DNA of 9,154 nucleotides, from the NCBI GenBank assembly GCA_040904405.1, contig JBBDTK010000046.1, forward strand, positions 1 to 9,154. Reading direction: 5' to 3'. The stretch comes from VRUE01 sp040904405. Lineage in GTDB: Bacteria; Actinomycetota; Thermoleophilia; Solirubrobacterales; 70-9. The number at the start of each line of letters is the position of its first letter. Position 1 is the first letter of the stretch. The notes beneath the pieces were generated by a model. That model saw only the letters and a program-made list of their open reading frames with translations. It was not told where the DNA came from and did no database searches. A program made the translations under genes and the position numbers. This document shows positions 1 to 6,336 of this stretch, in pieces.

Positions 1-1297
1 CCAGCTCGGCCGGCGGGACCTGGAAGCCCTTGAACTTGATCAGCTCCTTGAGCCGGTCGACGATCGTGTAGTAGCCGTCGCCGTCGACAACGGCGACGTC
101 GCCGGTGCGCAGCCAGCCCTCGCCGTCGATCGTCGCCGCGGTCGCCTCCTCGTTGCCGAGGTATCCCTGCATCACCTGCGGCCCCCTGATCCAGAGCTCG
201 CCGCGCTCGCCGGCCTCGACCTCGGCGCCGCTCTCGGGGTCGACGAGGCGGCACTCGGTCGCCGCCAGCGCGGGCCCGATCGTGCCGGGGCGGTTGCGCT
301 GCGGGTCGGGCGGGATCGAGTGCGTGACCGGGCTGGTCTCGGTCATCCCGTAGCCCTGGATCACCAGGCAGCCGATCCGCTCTTCGACCAGGCCGGTCAG
401 CTCCGGCCCCAGGGGAGCGGCGCCCGACATCAGCACCTCCAGCGAGGAGAGGTCGCTGCCGTCGACCGCGGGGTGTTTGGCCAGAGCGAGGGCGATCGGC
501 GGGACGATGAAGCCGGTGGTGATGCGGTGCGACTGGATCAGCTCGAGGAACTGCGCCAGGTCGAAGCGCGGCATGGTGACGATCGTGGCGCCGAGCCGCA
601 GGCCGAGGTTCATGATCACCGTCATCCCGTAGATGTGGAAGAAGGGCAGGACCGCGATCAGCCTGTCCTCGTCGTCGACCATCTCCAGGCCCTGGACCTG
701 GACCATGTTGGCGACCAGGTTGCGGTGCGAGAGCATCACCCCCTTGGGCAGGCCGGTGGTGCCGCTCGAATAGGGAAGGACGGCGAGATCGGCGCCGGGG
801 TCGATCCGCACGGCGGGAGGCCCGGCCTCGCCGAGCAGCTCGGCGAACGGCGTCGCCCCCTCCGCCTCGCCGAGCACGAAGACCTCCTCGACCGGGGAGT
901 CCGCGGCCGCCGCCAGCGCCACGTCGACGAAGGGCGGCACGGTGAGCAGGAACCGGGCCCGCGAGTCGCGCAGCTGGTGGGCCAGCTCGTTCGCGGTGTA
1001 GAGGGGGTTGACGGTGGTGGCGCAGCCTCCGGCCGAGGCGGCGCCGTGGAAGGCGACCGCGTACTCGGGAACGTTCGGCATGTGGATCGCCAGGACGTCG
1101 CCCTTGACGAAGCCGCGGGCGACGAGCCCGCCGGCGAAGGCGCCGACCATCGCCTCGAGCTGGCCGTAGCTGAGCGTGCGCCCGCTCGGCCCGTCGATCA
1201 GCGCCGGCTTCTCAGCCCGCTCCGCGGCATGCTCGAGCACGAACGAGCTGACGTCGACCTCCGGGATGGACAAGCCCGGATGGACTTCCTCTGCCAC
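1..1297 (-). CDS. AMP-dependent acyl-CoA synthetase (4-coumarate/long-chain fatty acid CoA ligase type), 3' end cut by the window
   Basis: Adenylate-forming ligase that activates a carboxylic acid with ATP and loads it onto CoA. Translating the complementary strand gives 432 codons with the family motifs in order. The P-loop-like YSSGTTGLPKG lies near residues 176-186, YGMTET near 316-321, TGD near 398-400 and the hinge DRLKELIKFKG near 414-424. The C-terminal lid with the catalytic lysine lies beyond the window edge; family members run about 500-550 residues. The chosen start is GTG at 1295-1297, because GGAG (1302-1305) sits 4 bases ahead of it. An in-frame GTG at 1313-1315 has no ribosome binding site. 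The gene begins 25 bases after the ferredoxin stop, so the two are probably one transcript. The 4CL-like class is clear, but the acyl substrate (fatty acid or aryl acid) cannot be read from the sequence. Confidence 0.93.
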   Translation of the reverse strand, partial: MAEEVHPGLSIPEVDVSSFVLEHAAERAEKPALIDGPSGRTLSYGQLEAMVGAFAGGLVARGFVKGDVLAIHMPNVPEYAVAFHGAASAGGCATTVNPLYTANELAHQLRDSRARFLLTVPPFVDVALAAAADSPVEEVFVLGEAEGATPFAELLGEAGPPAVRIDPGADLAVLPYSSGTTGLPKGVMLSHRNLVANMVQVQGLEMVDDEDRLIAVLPFFHIYGMTVIMNLGLRLGATIVTMPRFDLAQFLELIQSHRITTGFIVPPIALALAKHPAVDGSDLSSLEVLMSGAAPLGPELTGLVEERIGCLVIQGYGMTETSPVTHSIPPDPQRNRPGTIGPALAATECRLVDPESGAEVEAGERGELWIRGPQVMQGYLGNEEATAATIDGEGWLRTGDVAVVDGDGYYTIVDRLKELIKFKGFQVPPAEL

Positions 1298-1322
1298 GTC
1301 TCTCCCCCCGGGCACGAGGCGG

Positions 1323-1595
1323 CTAGGCCGCGCTCTTGCTCTTGTAGTACTCGGCGTTGATCTCGGTGTATTTGGCCCACTCGGCGGGGAGCTGGTCCTC
1401 GGCGAAGCAGGCGTCGACCGGGCAGGCCTCGACGCAGGCATCGCAGTCGATGCACTCGTCGGGGTCGATGTAGAGCATCTCGACCGAGTCGTAGTCGGGC
1501 TCGTCCGGGGTCGGGTGGATGCAGTCCACCGGACAGACCTCGACGCACGAGTTGTCCTTGGTGCCGATACACGGCTCGGCGATGACGTAGGTCAT
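1323..1595 (-). CDS. fdxA: Seven-iron type ferredoxin ([3Fe-4S][4Fe-4S]), FdxA-like
   Basis: Small soluble electron carrier of 90 residues, beginning MTYVIAEPC as actinobacterial FdxA proteins do. Cysteines are at 9, 17, 21, 25, 48, 51, 54, 58 and 63. By analogy with Azotobacter ferredoxin I, C9, C17 and C58 should bind a [3Fe-4S] cluster, and C21, C48, C51 and C54 a [4Fe-4S] cluster. The position of the second Cys of a classical first CxxC motif is Thr12, which fits a three-iron site. The stretch between C25 and C48 is about eight residues longer than in the Azotobacter protein and is acidic. The ATG at 1593-1595 has AGGAG upstream, though at a long spacing of about 12 bases. A promoter-like pair lies at 1669-1698. 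It heads a likely operon with the acyl-CoA ligase. The redox partner is unknown; a cytochrome P450 or oxidoreductase elsewhere is possible. Confidence 0.93.
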   Translation of the reverse strand: MTYVIAEPCIGTKDNSCVEVCPVDCIHPTPDEPDYDSVEMLYIDPDECIDCDACVEACPVDACFAEDQLPAEWAKYTEINAEYYKSKSAA

Positions 1596-1668
1596 TTCGA
1601 GGCTTATCTCCTGGGTCGTCTTTGCGGTGCGCGGCGGGTCTCGGGGTCCCCACCGAGCGCGGGCGCAC

Positions 1669-1698
1669 ATTTTAGGGATGCGGGAGGGCGCGGGGCAA
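1669..1698 (-). promoter_or_regulatory. Candidate sigma-70-type promoter of the ferredoxin-ligase operon
   Basis: On the minus strand a -35-like TTGCCC (1693-1698) is followed after 18 bases by a -10-like TAAAAT (1669-1674). The AT-rich -10 stands out in very GC-rich surroundings. Transcription would start near 1661, giving an untranslated leader of about 65 bases before the ferredoxin ATG at 1595. Assignment is by motif only. Confidence 0.55.
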
Positions 1699-1711
1699 GC
1701 CGAGCCCCATC

Positions 1712-1717
1712 TAGGCT
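1712..1717 (+). promoter_or_regulatory. -10-like hexamer ahead of the short polycysteine ORF
   Basis: TAGGCT fits the TANNNT pattern of actinobacterial -10 elements and lies 8 bases before the ATG at 1726. That is close to the spacing expected if transcription starts at the ATG itself (a leaderless mRNA). No convincing -35 is visible. It could also serve the SDR gene starting at 1758. Confidence 0.3.
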
Positions 1718-1725
1718 GTTGCGCG

Positions 1726-1770
1726 ATGGGAAAGGCCGACCCGATCGAGGCCCGACCGTGCTGCTGCTGA
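1726..1770 (+). CDS. Possible 14-residue leader peptide ending in Cys-Cys-Cys
   Basis: The short frame reads MGKADPIEARPCCC and stops at TGA 1768-1770, so it overlaps the first four codons of the SDR gene in another frame. It has no Shine-Dalgarno sequence, but a -10-like TAGGCT lies 8 bases upstream, as expected for leaderless translation. Leaderless short ORFs ending in polycysteine are known in mycobacteria as cysteine-responsive attenuators of the downstream operon; the resemblance is one of layout only. Against it, the three TGC codons are the shifted reading of the CTG repeats that encode the SDR N-terminus, so they may be coincidence. The SDR is also not an obvious sulfur gene. Confidence 0.25.
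   Translation: MGKADPIEARPCCC
1747..1750 (+). promoter_or_regulatory. Ribosome binding site that fixes the SDR start
   Basis: GAGG lies 7 bases before GTG 1758-1760. It supports that GTG over the ATG at 1726, which is in a different frame. Confidence 0.6.
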
Positions 1771-2648
1771 CCGGAGCGACCGGAAGCATCGGGTCGCGCC
1801 TGCTGCCGCTCCTGCTGGAGCGGGGCGAGGACGTGCGCTGCCTGGTGCGTGAGCCGCGCCGCCTCGGCGCGCGCCGGGTCGACGTGCAGATCGCGCTCGG
1901 CGACCTCGGCGAGATGTCGGATCCCTACCTGGTGCGGCAGGCGCTGCGCGGGGTCGACACGGTGATCCATCTGGCGGCGACGATCCGCGACCAGCCGCCG
2001 CACCGGATCGAGGAGCTCAACGGCCTGGCGACGGTGCGGCTGCTGCGCGCCGCCGAGCGCAGCGGCGTGCGCCGCTTCGTCTTCTTCAGCGCCCTCGACG
2101 CCGCCGCGGCGCAGCGCACCCGCTTCTTCCGCGCCAAGTGGCTGGCCGAGCGCGCCGTCGCCAGCTCGCCGCTGGAGACGACCGTCTTCGCGCCCTCGAT
2201 CGTCTACGACCACAGCGATCCCTGGGTGACGCTGCTGAAGCGCTTCTCCTTCCTGCCGGTGCTGCCCGTCTCCGGCGACGGCCGGGCCCGCTTCCAGCCG
2301 ATCTGGGCCGACGACGCCGCCCGCTGCGTCATCGCCGCGCTCGACCGCGAGCCGGCCGACGCCCGTAAGCGCTACGAGCTGGCCGGGCCGGAAACGCTCA
2401 GCTACGACGAGATGTCGGACCTGGTCAGCCGCGCCGCCGGCCGGCCGCGGCGGCTGCTGCACCTGCCGCTGCCGCTGGTGCGGTCGGGCCTGATCGCGCT
2501 GCGCGCCGCCTTCGGCGAGGCCGTATTCGCCACCTGGGAGGAGGCGGAGCTGATGGAGGTCTCGATGGTCAGCGAGCGCGGCCCCGCCGACGCGGAGGAG
2601 CTGGGGGTCTCCCCGCGAAGGATGGGCGATGTGCTCTCAGAGACGTGA
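1758..2648 (+). CDS. NAD(P)-binding atypical SDR, NDUFA9-like / NAD-dependent epimerase family
   Basis: A 296-residue Rossmann-fold protein of the extended/atypical short-chain dehydrogenase family. The dinucleotide-binding motif TGATGSIG begins at residue 5, immediately after the start, so little can be missing at the N-terminus. Further family marks are VIHLAA (69-74), a Ser at 111, APSIVY (145-150) and GDGRARFQPIWADDAAR (173-189). This set recalls the bacterial proteins related to complex I subunit NDUFA9. The YxxxK catalytic pair is not intact: the aligned stretch is FFRAK (123-127), with Lys127 kept and Tyr replaced by Phe. That suggests NAD(P)H binding or a structural role rather than classical dehydrogenation. 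GTG start with GAGG 7 bases upstream. Its 3' end overlaps the next gene by 20 bases. No substrate can be inferred. Confidence 0.9.
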   Translation: MLLLTGATGSIGSRLLPLLLERGEDVRCLVREPRRLGARRVDVQIALGDLGEMSDPYLVRQALRGVDTVIHLAATIRDQPPHRIEELNGLATVRLLRAAERSGVRRFVFFSALDAAAAQRTRFFRAKWLAERAVASSPLETTVFAPSIVYDHSDPWVTLLKRFSFLPVLPVSGDGRARFQPIWADDAARCVIAALDREPADARKRYELAGPETLSYDEMSDLVSRAAGRPRRLLHLPLPLVRSGLIALRAAFGEAVFATWEEAELMEVSMVSERGPADAEELGVSPRRMGDVLSET

Positions 2649-3783
2649 GCGCCACAACCGAGCGCGGTCTGCGGTGTTTCGACCCCAAGTGGGGGCAAGC
2701 GCCAGAGCCACGCGGGGACTGCTCGCCGCGGCGATCGCCGTGGGCGCGCTCTGGCTTGCCGCGCCCGCCTCGGCGCTGACCCTGACCCCGCCCCGCAACA
2801 CCGTCTTCTTCGGCGTCAGCGACCGTGGCAGCACCGCCGAGTTCCTCGAGTTCGAAGCGATGGTCGGCAAGCACCCGGCGCTGCTGCAGACCTTCCACCC
2901 CTGGGGCAACAGCCTCAACGCCGCCTTCCAGCGCTGGCACGAAACCGCGGTGCGGCCGATCCTCCACATCGCCACCGCCGACGACCAGACCCTGGCCGAG
3001 CTGATCACGCCGCAGCAGATCGCCCAGGGGCAGGGCGACGACTACCTGCTGCAGCTCAACGCCTTCTTCTCCAAACGCGGCCTGCGCGCCTACATCCGCC
3101 CGCTCGGCGAGCCCAACCGCTGCCGCAACGTCTGGTCGGGGGTGACCTGCGACGGCAAGATGAAAGGCGGCGAGCACGCCCCCCTCTGGTACAAACAGGC
3201 CTTCCGTCGGATCGTCACGATCGTGCGCGGGGGCGGCACCGCGGACGAGGTCAACGCGACCCTCGCCGGGATCGGCCTGCCGCCGCTCAGCCGCACCAAA
3301 GGGCCGAACCCGAAAAGCCTCCCCGCCGCCCCGGTGGCGACGATCTGGAGCCCGTTGCCGGCCGGCTCGCCGCGGGTCAAAGGGAACTGGCCCGGCAACT
3401 ACTGGCCCGGGCCGCGCTGGGTCGACTGGGTCGGCACCGACTTCTACTCGCAGTACCCGCACTGGCGCGACCTCGAGCGCTTCTTCCGCCAGCCGCGCTG
3501 GCGCGGCAAGCCGTTCTCGCTGACCGAGTGGGCGGTGGCCGGCAAGGACGACCCGCGCTTCACCCGCCAGCTGATCGCCTGGATCGTCAAGCGCCCGCGG
3601 GTGCGGATGTTCGTCTACTACCGCGGCTTCGGCGCGACCGGCAACCCCTACGCGCTCGGCCTCTACCCGCGCACCGCCAACACCCTGCGCAAGAAGATCC
3701 GCCGCAACAGCATCCCGCCCTACGCCTGGGGCCACGCCGGCATGATCCCGCCGGACCCCCCGCCGCCGCCGAAAGTCCCCTGA
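2629..3783 (+). CDS. Secreted GH26-like glycoside hydrolase (beta-mannanase superfamily)
   Basis: A 384-residue exported protein. A basic N-terminus is followed by a hydrophobic segment (residues about 31-46) and an ASA signal-peptidase site near 47-49. The mature part looks like a TIM-barrel glycosidase. YIRPLGEPN carries a likely acid/base Glu161, and FSLTEWAVAG a likely nucleophile Glu300, spaced as in GH26-type enzymes. Trp- and Tyr-rich stretches between them (about 254-276) fit a sugar-binding cleft. C165 and C174 could form a disulfide. The tail is proline-rich (PPDPPPPP). The ATG at 2629 has AAGGA 6 bases upstream, inside the end of the SDR gene, which points to coupled translation. 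GTG codons at residues 16 and 21 are weaker starts. The polysaccharide substrate is unknown and assignment to GH26 proper is tentative. Confidence 0.75.
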   Translation: MCSQRRERHNRARSAVFRPQVGASARATRGLLAAAIAVGALWLAAPASALTLTPPRNTVFFGVSDRGSTAEFLEFEAMVGKHPALLQTFHPWGNSLNAAFQRWHETAVRPILHIATADDQTLAELITPQQIAQGQGDDYLLQLNAFFSKRGLRAYIRPLGEPNRCRNVWSGVTCDGKMKGGEHAPLWYKQAFRRIVTIVRGGGTADEVNATLAGIGLPPLSRTKGPNPKSLPAAPVATIWSPLPAGSPRVKGNWPGNYWPGPRWVDWVGTDFYSQYPHWRDLERFFRQPRWRGKPFSLTEWAVAGKDDPRFTRQLIAWIVKRPRVRMFVYYRGFGATGNPYALGLYPRTANTLRKKIRRNSIPPYAWGHAGMIPPDPPPPPKVP

Positions 3784-3805
3784 CGCCGAGGGATTCGTCT
3801 CGGCG
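3784..3805 (+). terminator. Candidate hairpin terminator after the glycoside hydrolase
   Basis: Directly after the TGA, CGCCGAG (3784-3790) pairs perfectly with CTCGGCG (3799-3805) around an 8-base loop. No T-tract follows, as is common in high-GC actinobacteria. It marks the likely end of the SDR-hydrolase transcript. The rest of the gap to 3959 has an A-rich spot near 3891-3897 and nothing else I recognise. Confidence 0.45.
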
Positions 3806-3942
3806 GCTCAGCCGGGGGAGGGCCGACGCCGTGACCCGTTTCGGAAGATCCGGGGTGTGCGGCTGGCGAGCGCCGGACCAATCAGGGCAAGAAAAAAGGC
3901 ACCGCGCAGGAAGCCAGCTGAGCATCCGCCCAGACCACTGAC

Positions 3943-3948
3943 TAGGGT
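3943..3948 (+). promoter_or_regulatory. -10-like hexamer ahead of the D12 methyltransferase
   Basis: TAGGGT (TANNNT pattern) ends 11 bases before the ATG at 3960. There is no clear -35 and no well-spaced Shine-Dalgarno sequence, so the mRNA may have a very short leader. Confidence 0.25.
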
Positions 3949-3959
3949 TCCCGGCTGCG

Positions 3960-5015
3960 ATGTCGATCGAGTTCCTCGGAAGCAAGGACCGCCTACTCGA
4001 GTTCCTCAGCGCGGCAATCGTCGCGCATGCACCGAAGGATGGGCACTTCGTCGACCTTTTTTGCGGAACGGCTAGTGTTTCGGGTGCCTTCCGAAACCAA
4101 GGGCTTCGTGTCACGGCGAACGATCAGCTCGCACTCTGTAGCACGATGGCCGAGGCTCGTCTGCTCAACTCGGGCATGCCTCGATTCGAAGCACTGTTGG
4201 AAGCCGGAGAGGTCGACTCGCAGCCGCACGAGCATCCCTATGAGAGCGTCCTGCGTCGACTCAACGCGCTCCAACCCCGCAGAGGGTTCGTCTACCGGAC
4301 CTACTCGCCCGCCACAGCCCGCAATTCGGGGGTGGAGCGCAGATACTTCACTCCGACCAATGCCGCGATGATCGACGCGGTTCGCAGTCAGATCGCCGCC
4401 TGGGAAGGATTGCTCTCACGCGGCGAGCGCAGCCTTCTCATTGTCGACCTTGTGAGAGCCGCGTCGACGCGGAGCAATACTGCCGGGACCTATGGCTGCT
4501 TCCTGAAGACGTGGAAGCCACGGGCCCTCGAACCGCTCACCCTTACCCTGAGTCGCGGGCTATCGCGCCGGAGAAATGACCACGCCGTATACTGCTCGGA
4601 CGCTACCGAACTGGCCGAAGCTTTACGGGCGGACGTCGTTTACGCGGATCCTCCATATACCAAGCGCCAGTACGCTGCCTATTACCACGTCTTAGAGACG
4701 ATTGTCCGCAACGACCGCCCCATCGTGAGCGGTAAGACTGGCCTCCGCCCATGGTCGGAGGCGAGTTCGGACTTCTGCTACCGGCGCAAAGCACCAGCAG
4801 CGCTGGAGAGGCTTATTTCGCGCCTAGATGCCGGACACCTATTCCTCAGCTATAGCGACGACGGGCAGATACCGGACTCGACGATCAGGGAAATACTCAG
4901 CGCGTTCGGGAAGCTGGCGGTCCTGGAAACCGCGTACAGGCGTTACCGCAGCAGCGCCGGCCCGCATCGGGGGCCGACTGTCGTCGAGCGCCTCTATCAC
5001 GTGGCGTTTGCCTGA
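3960..5015 (+). CDS. D12-class (alpha) N6-adenine DNA methyltransferase
   Basis: A 351-residue enzyme that transfers a methyl group from S-adenosylmethionine to adenine N6 in a specific DNA sequence. Motif order is that of the Dam/EcoRV-type D12 family. FLGSKDRLL (5-13) is motif X-like, VDLFCGT (31-37) is the SAM-binding motif I, VTAND (51-55) resembles motif II, and the catalytic motif IV is ADPPY (229-233). SYSDDG (297-302) follows as a later conserved strand. The central region, about 85-225, should hold the target-recognition part. The ATG has no good Shine-Dalgarno sequence. GC content is visibly lower than in the upstream hydrolase (about 62% against 77% in sampled 60-base lines), which suggests transfer. 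It ends one base from the convergent second methyltransferase. The target sequence cannot be read. It probably belongs to a restriction-modification island. Confidence 0.92.
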   Translation: MSIEFLGSKDRLLEFLSAAIVAHAPKDGHFVDLFCGTASVSGAFRNQGLRVTANDQLALCSTMAEARLLNSGMPRFEALLEAGEVDSQPHEHPYESVLRRLNALQPRRGFVYRTYSPATARNSGVERRYFTPTNAAMIDAVRSQIAAWEGLLSRGERSLLIVDLVRAASTRSNTAGTYGCFLKTWKPRALEPLTLTLSRGLSRRRNDHAVYCSDATELAEALRADVVYADPPYTKRQYAAYYHVLETIVRNDRPIVSGKTGLRPWSEASSDFCYRRKAPAALERLISRLDAGHLFLSYSDDGQIPDSTIREILSAFGKLAVLETAYRRYRSSAGPHRGPTVVERLYHVAFA

Positions 5016-5016
5016 G

Positions 5017-6276
5017 TCATGCGGCTCGAGCCACGGTGAGATCGTCCTCGGCGGGTGAGCCGGACTCTGGAAGGCAGCGAAACAACTCGAATGAGCCACC
5101 GCCTCGCCAGTCGGCTTCCGAGCTAATGCCCCCGTCCTCACCATCGATCACGGCTCTCAGTCGTGGCACCGCGTATTGCCGGACAATGTCCCGCTCGCAC
5201 TCAACTCCAATCCATGGTCGGCGCATCTTGTGTGCTACTGCGGCGGTCGTCGCAGACCCCAAAAAGCTGTCGAGGACGAGGTCGCCGGGCGCGGTAGCGA
5301 TTTCTACTATCCGCGCTAGCAGCCGCTCGGGCTTCGGGGTGGGGAAGGCGCTCACGTCCGGAAACAGCGGGCGCTGCTCGCGACGGGCCTCCTCGTTATG
5401 GCCCACCTCTCGGTGAGTCCACCACGTCCACGGCGTCAGCCCCTTCGCCTCGAATTGGTAAACCTTGCGCCTCGGCACATTGGAGCCATCGACGCCGAAC
5501 GTGATCCTGCCCTCGGCGCGCAGCTCCTCGAACCGCTCGCGCGTGACCCGCCAGCACGAACCTGCGGGCGGGCTGACAACGCGGCCCGACGGAGTGACGA
5601 TCTCGTGGTGTTGCTGCTTAGTGCTATGTCCGCCTTGAGCTACCAGTGAAGTGGAGATCCAGGCACCTTGCGGATCGTCATCAGGATTTCGCCAGTAGTC
5701 AGGTGGATCTTCTCGGGGAAGCCGGTTCCTCACATCCTTCCAGCGATGCCCGAGTGGAGAAAAGACATGAATGTAATCCTGAACGAGGCCGATCGCTCGT
5801 CGATTCTCGCGTGAGTAGCGGCGCTGCCAGACAACGGTCGCCACAAAGGACTCACGACCGAGAATCTCGTCGAGCATCACGCGCAGATAGGCTTGACCGC
5901 GGTCGTCGCAGTGAACCCAGATCGAGCCTTCGTCGTCGAGCATCTTGACAGCCTCCGTCAGATGCGCCCACATGAGCGAGAGCCAGTCACCAATCTCATA
6001 CCGATCGCGATAATGGGTGAAGGGCTCACCGGTGTTGAACGGCGGGTCCAAATAGATTAGTTTTGCCCTGCGCGACTCGGTCTTGCCGAGAGCGTCCAAG
6101 GCAGGCAATGCATCCCCTTCGATCAACATCCCGCGGAGGCTCCGGTCAGCCGCCCGAGAGCCATACCGACGATGACGGCGCAAGGATGCTGGGGCTGCCA
6201 TCTCTTGCGCGTCTGAGCGGGAGCCGAACCTTGAACGGTCAGACCAGCGAAGGGAAGCCGGGTTCGCCGCAGACAT
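5017..6276 (-). CDS. Beta-class N6-adenine DNA methyltransferase, type III Mod-like
   Basis: About 419 residues with beta-class motif order. The catalytic motif IV, LDPPFNTG (76-83), comes first, and the SAM-binding motif I, LDSFLGSATT (335-344), comes after the recognition region, preceded by TPKPERLL (313-320). The middle part (TPSGRVVSPPAGSCWR, 228-243; VGHNEEA, 291-297) is typical of Mod subunits of type III systems and their stand-alone relatives. No Res helicase gene is in the window. The start is uncertain. ATG 6274-6276 is chosen because a -10-like TAATCT lies 8 bases upstream, as in a leaderless mRNA. ATG at 6201 would remove 25 residues. ATG at 6129 (reading MLIEGDALPAL, with GGAG 10 bases upstream) would remove 49 poorly conserved-looking basic residues. 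The stop codon faces that of the D12 enzyme with one base between. It is divergent from the HNH-like gene, so the three probably form one module. Confidence 0.88.
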   Translation of the reverse strand: MSAANPASLRWSDRSRFGSRSDAQEMAAPASLRRHRRYGSRAADRSLRGMLIEGDALPALDALGKTESRRAKLIYLDPPFNTGEPFTHYRDRYEIGDWLSLMWAHLTEAVKMLDDEGSIWVHCDDRGQAYLRVMLDEILGRESFVATVVWQRRYSRENRRAIGLVQDYIHVFSPLGHRWKDVRNRLPREDPPDYWRNPDDDPQGAWISTSLVAQGGHSTKQQHHEIVTPSGRVVSPPAGSCWRVTRERFEELRAEGRITFGVDGSNVPRRKVYQFEAKGLTPWTWWTHREVGHNEEARREQRPLFPDVSAFPTPKPERLLARIVEIATAPGDLVLDSFLGSATTAAVAHKMRRPWIGVECERDIVRQYAVPRLRAVIDGEDGGISSEADWRGGGSFELFRCLPESGSPAEDDLTVARAA

Positions 6277-6284
6277 GGCGATGC

Positions 6285-6290
6285 AGATTA
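6285..6290 (-). promoter_or_regulatory. -10-like hexamer for the beta-class methyltransferase
   Basis: On the minus strand TAATCT lies 8 bases before ATG 6274-6276. No matching -35 is seen. It lies in the 60-base gap between the divergent methyltransferase and HNH-like genes. Confidence 0.3.
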
Positions 6291-6336
6291 CGGGTAGGCA
6301 CGGACGGCGCCCGCGACATGCGACAGAGCGCAGTTC

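Noticed and set aside
320..1360. Long open frame on the plus strand opposite the acyl-CoA ligase
   Set aside because: It is antisense to clear ligase motifs and its product is an Arg/Gly/Asp-rich sequence typical of shadow frames in GC-rich genes.
1176..1757. Upstream extension of the SDR frame to an ATG at 1176
   Set aside because: The extension is antisense to the ligase and ferredoxin, and the Rossmann motif begins right at GTG 1758 with a ribosome binding site.
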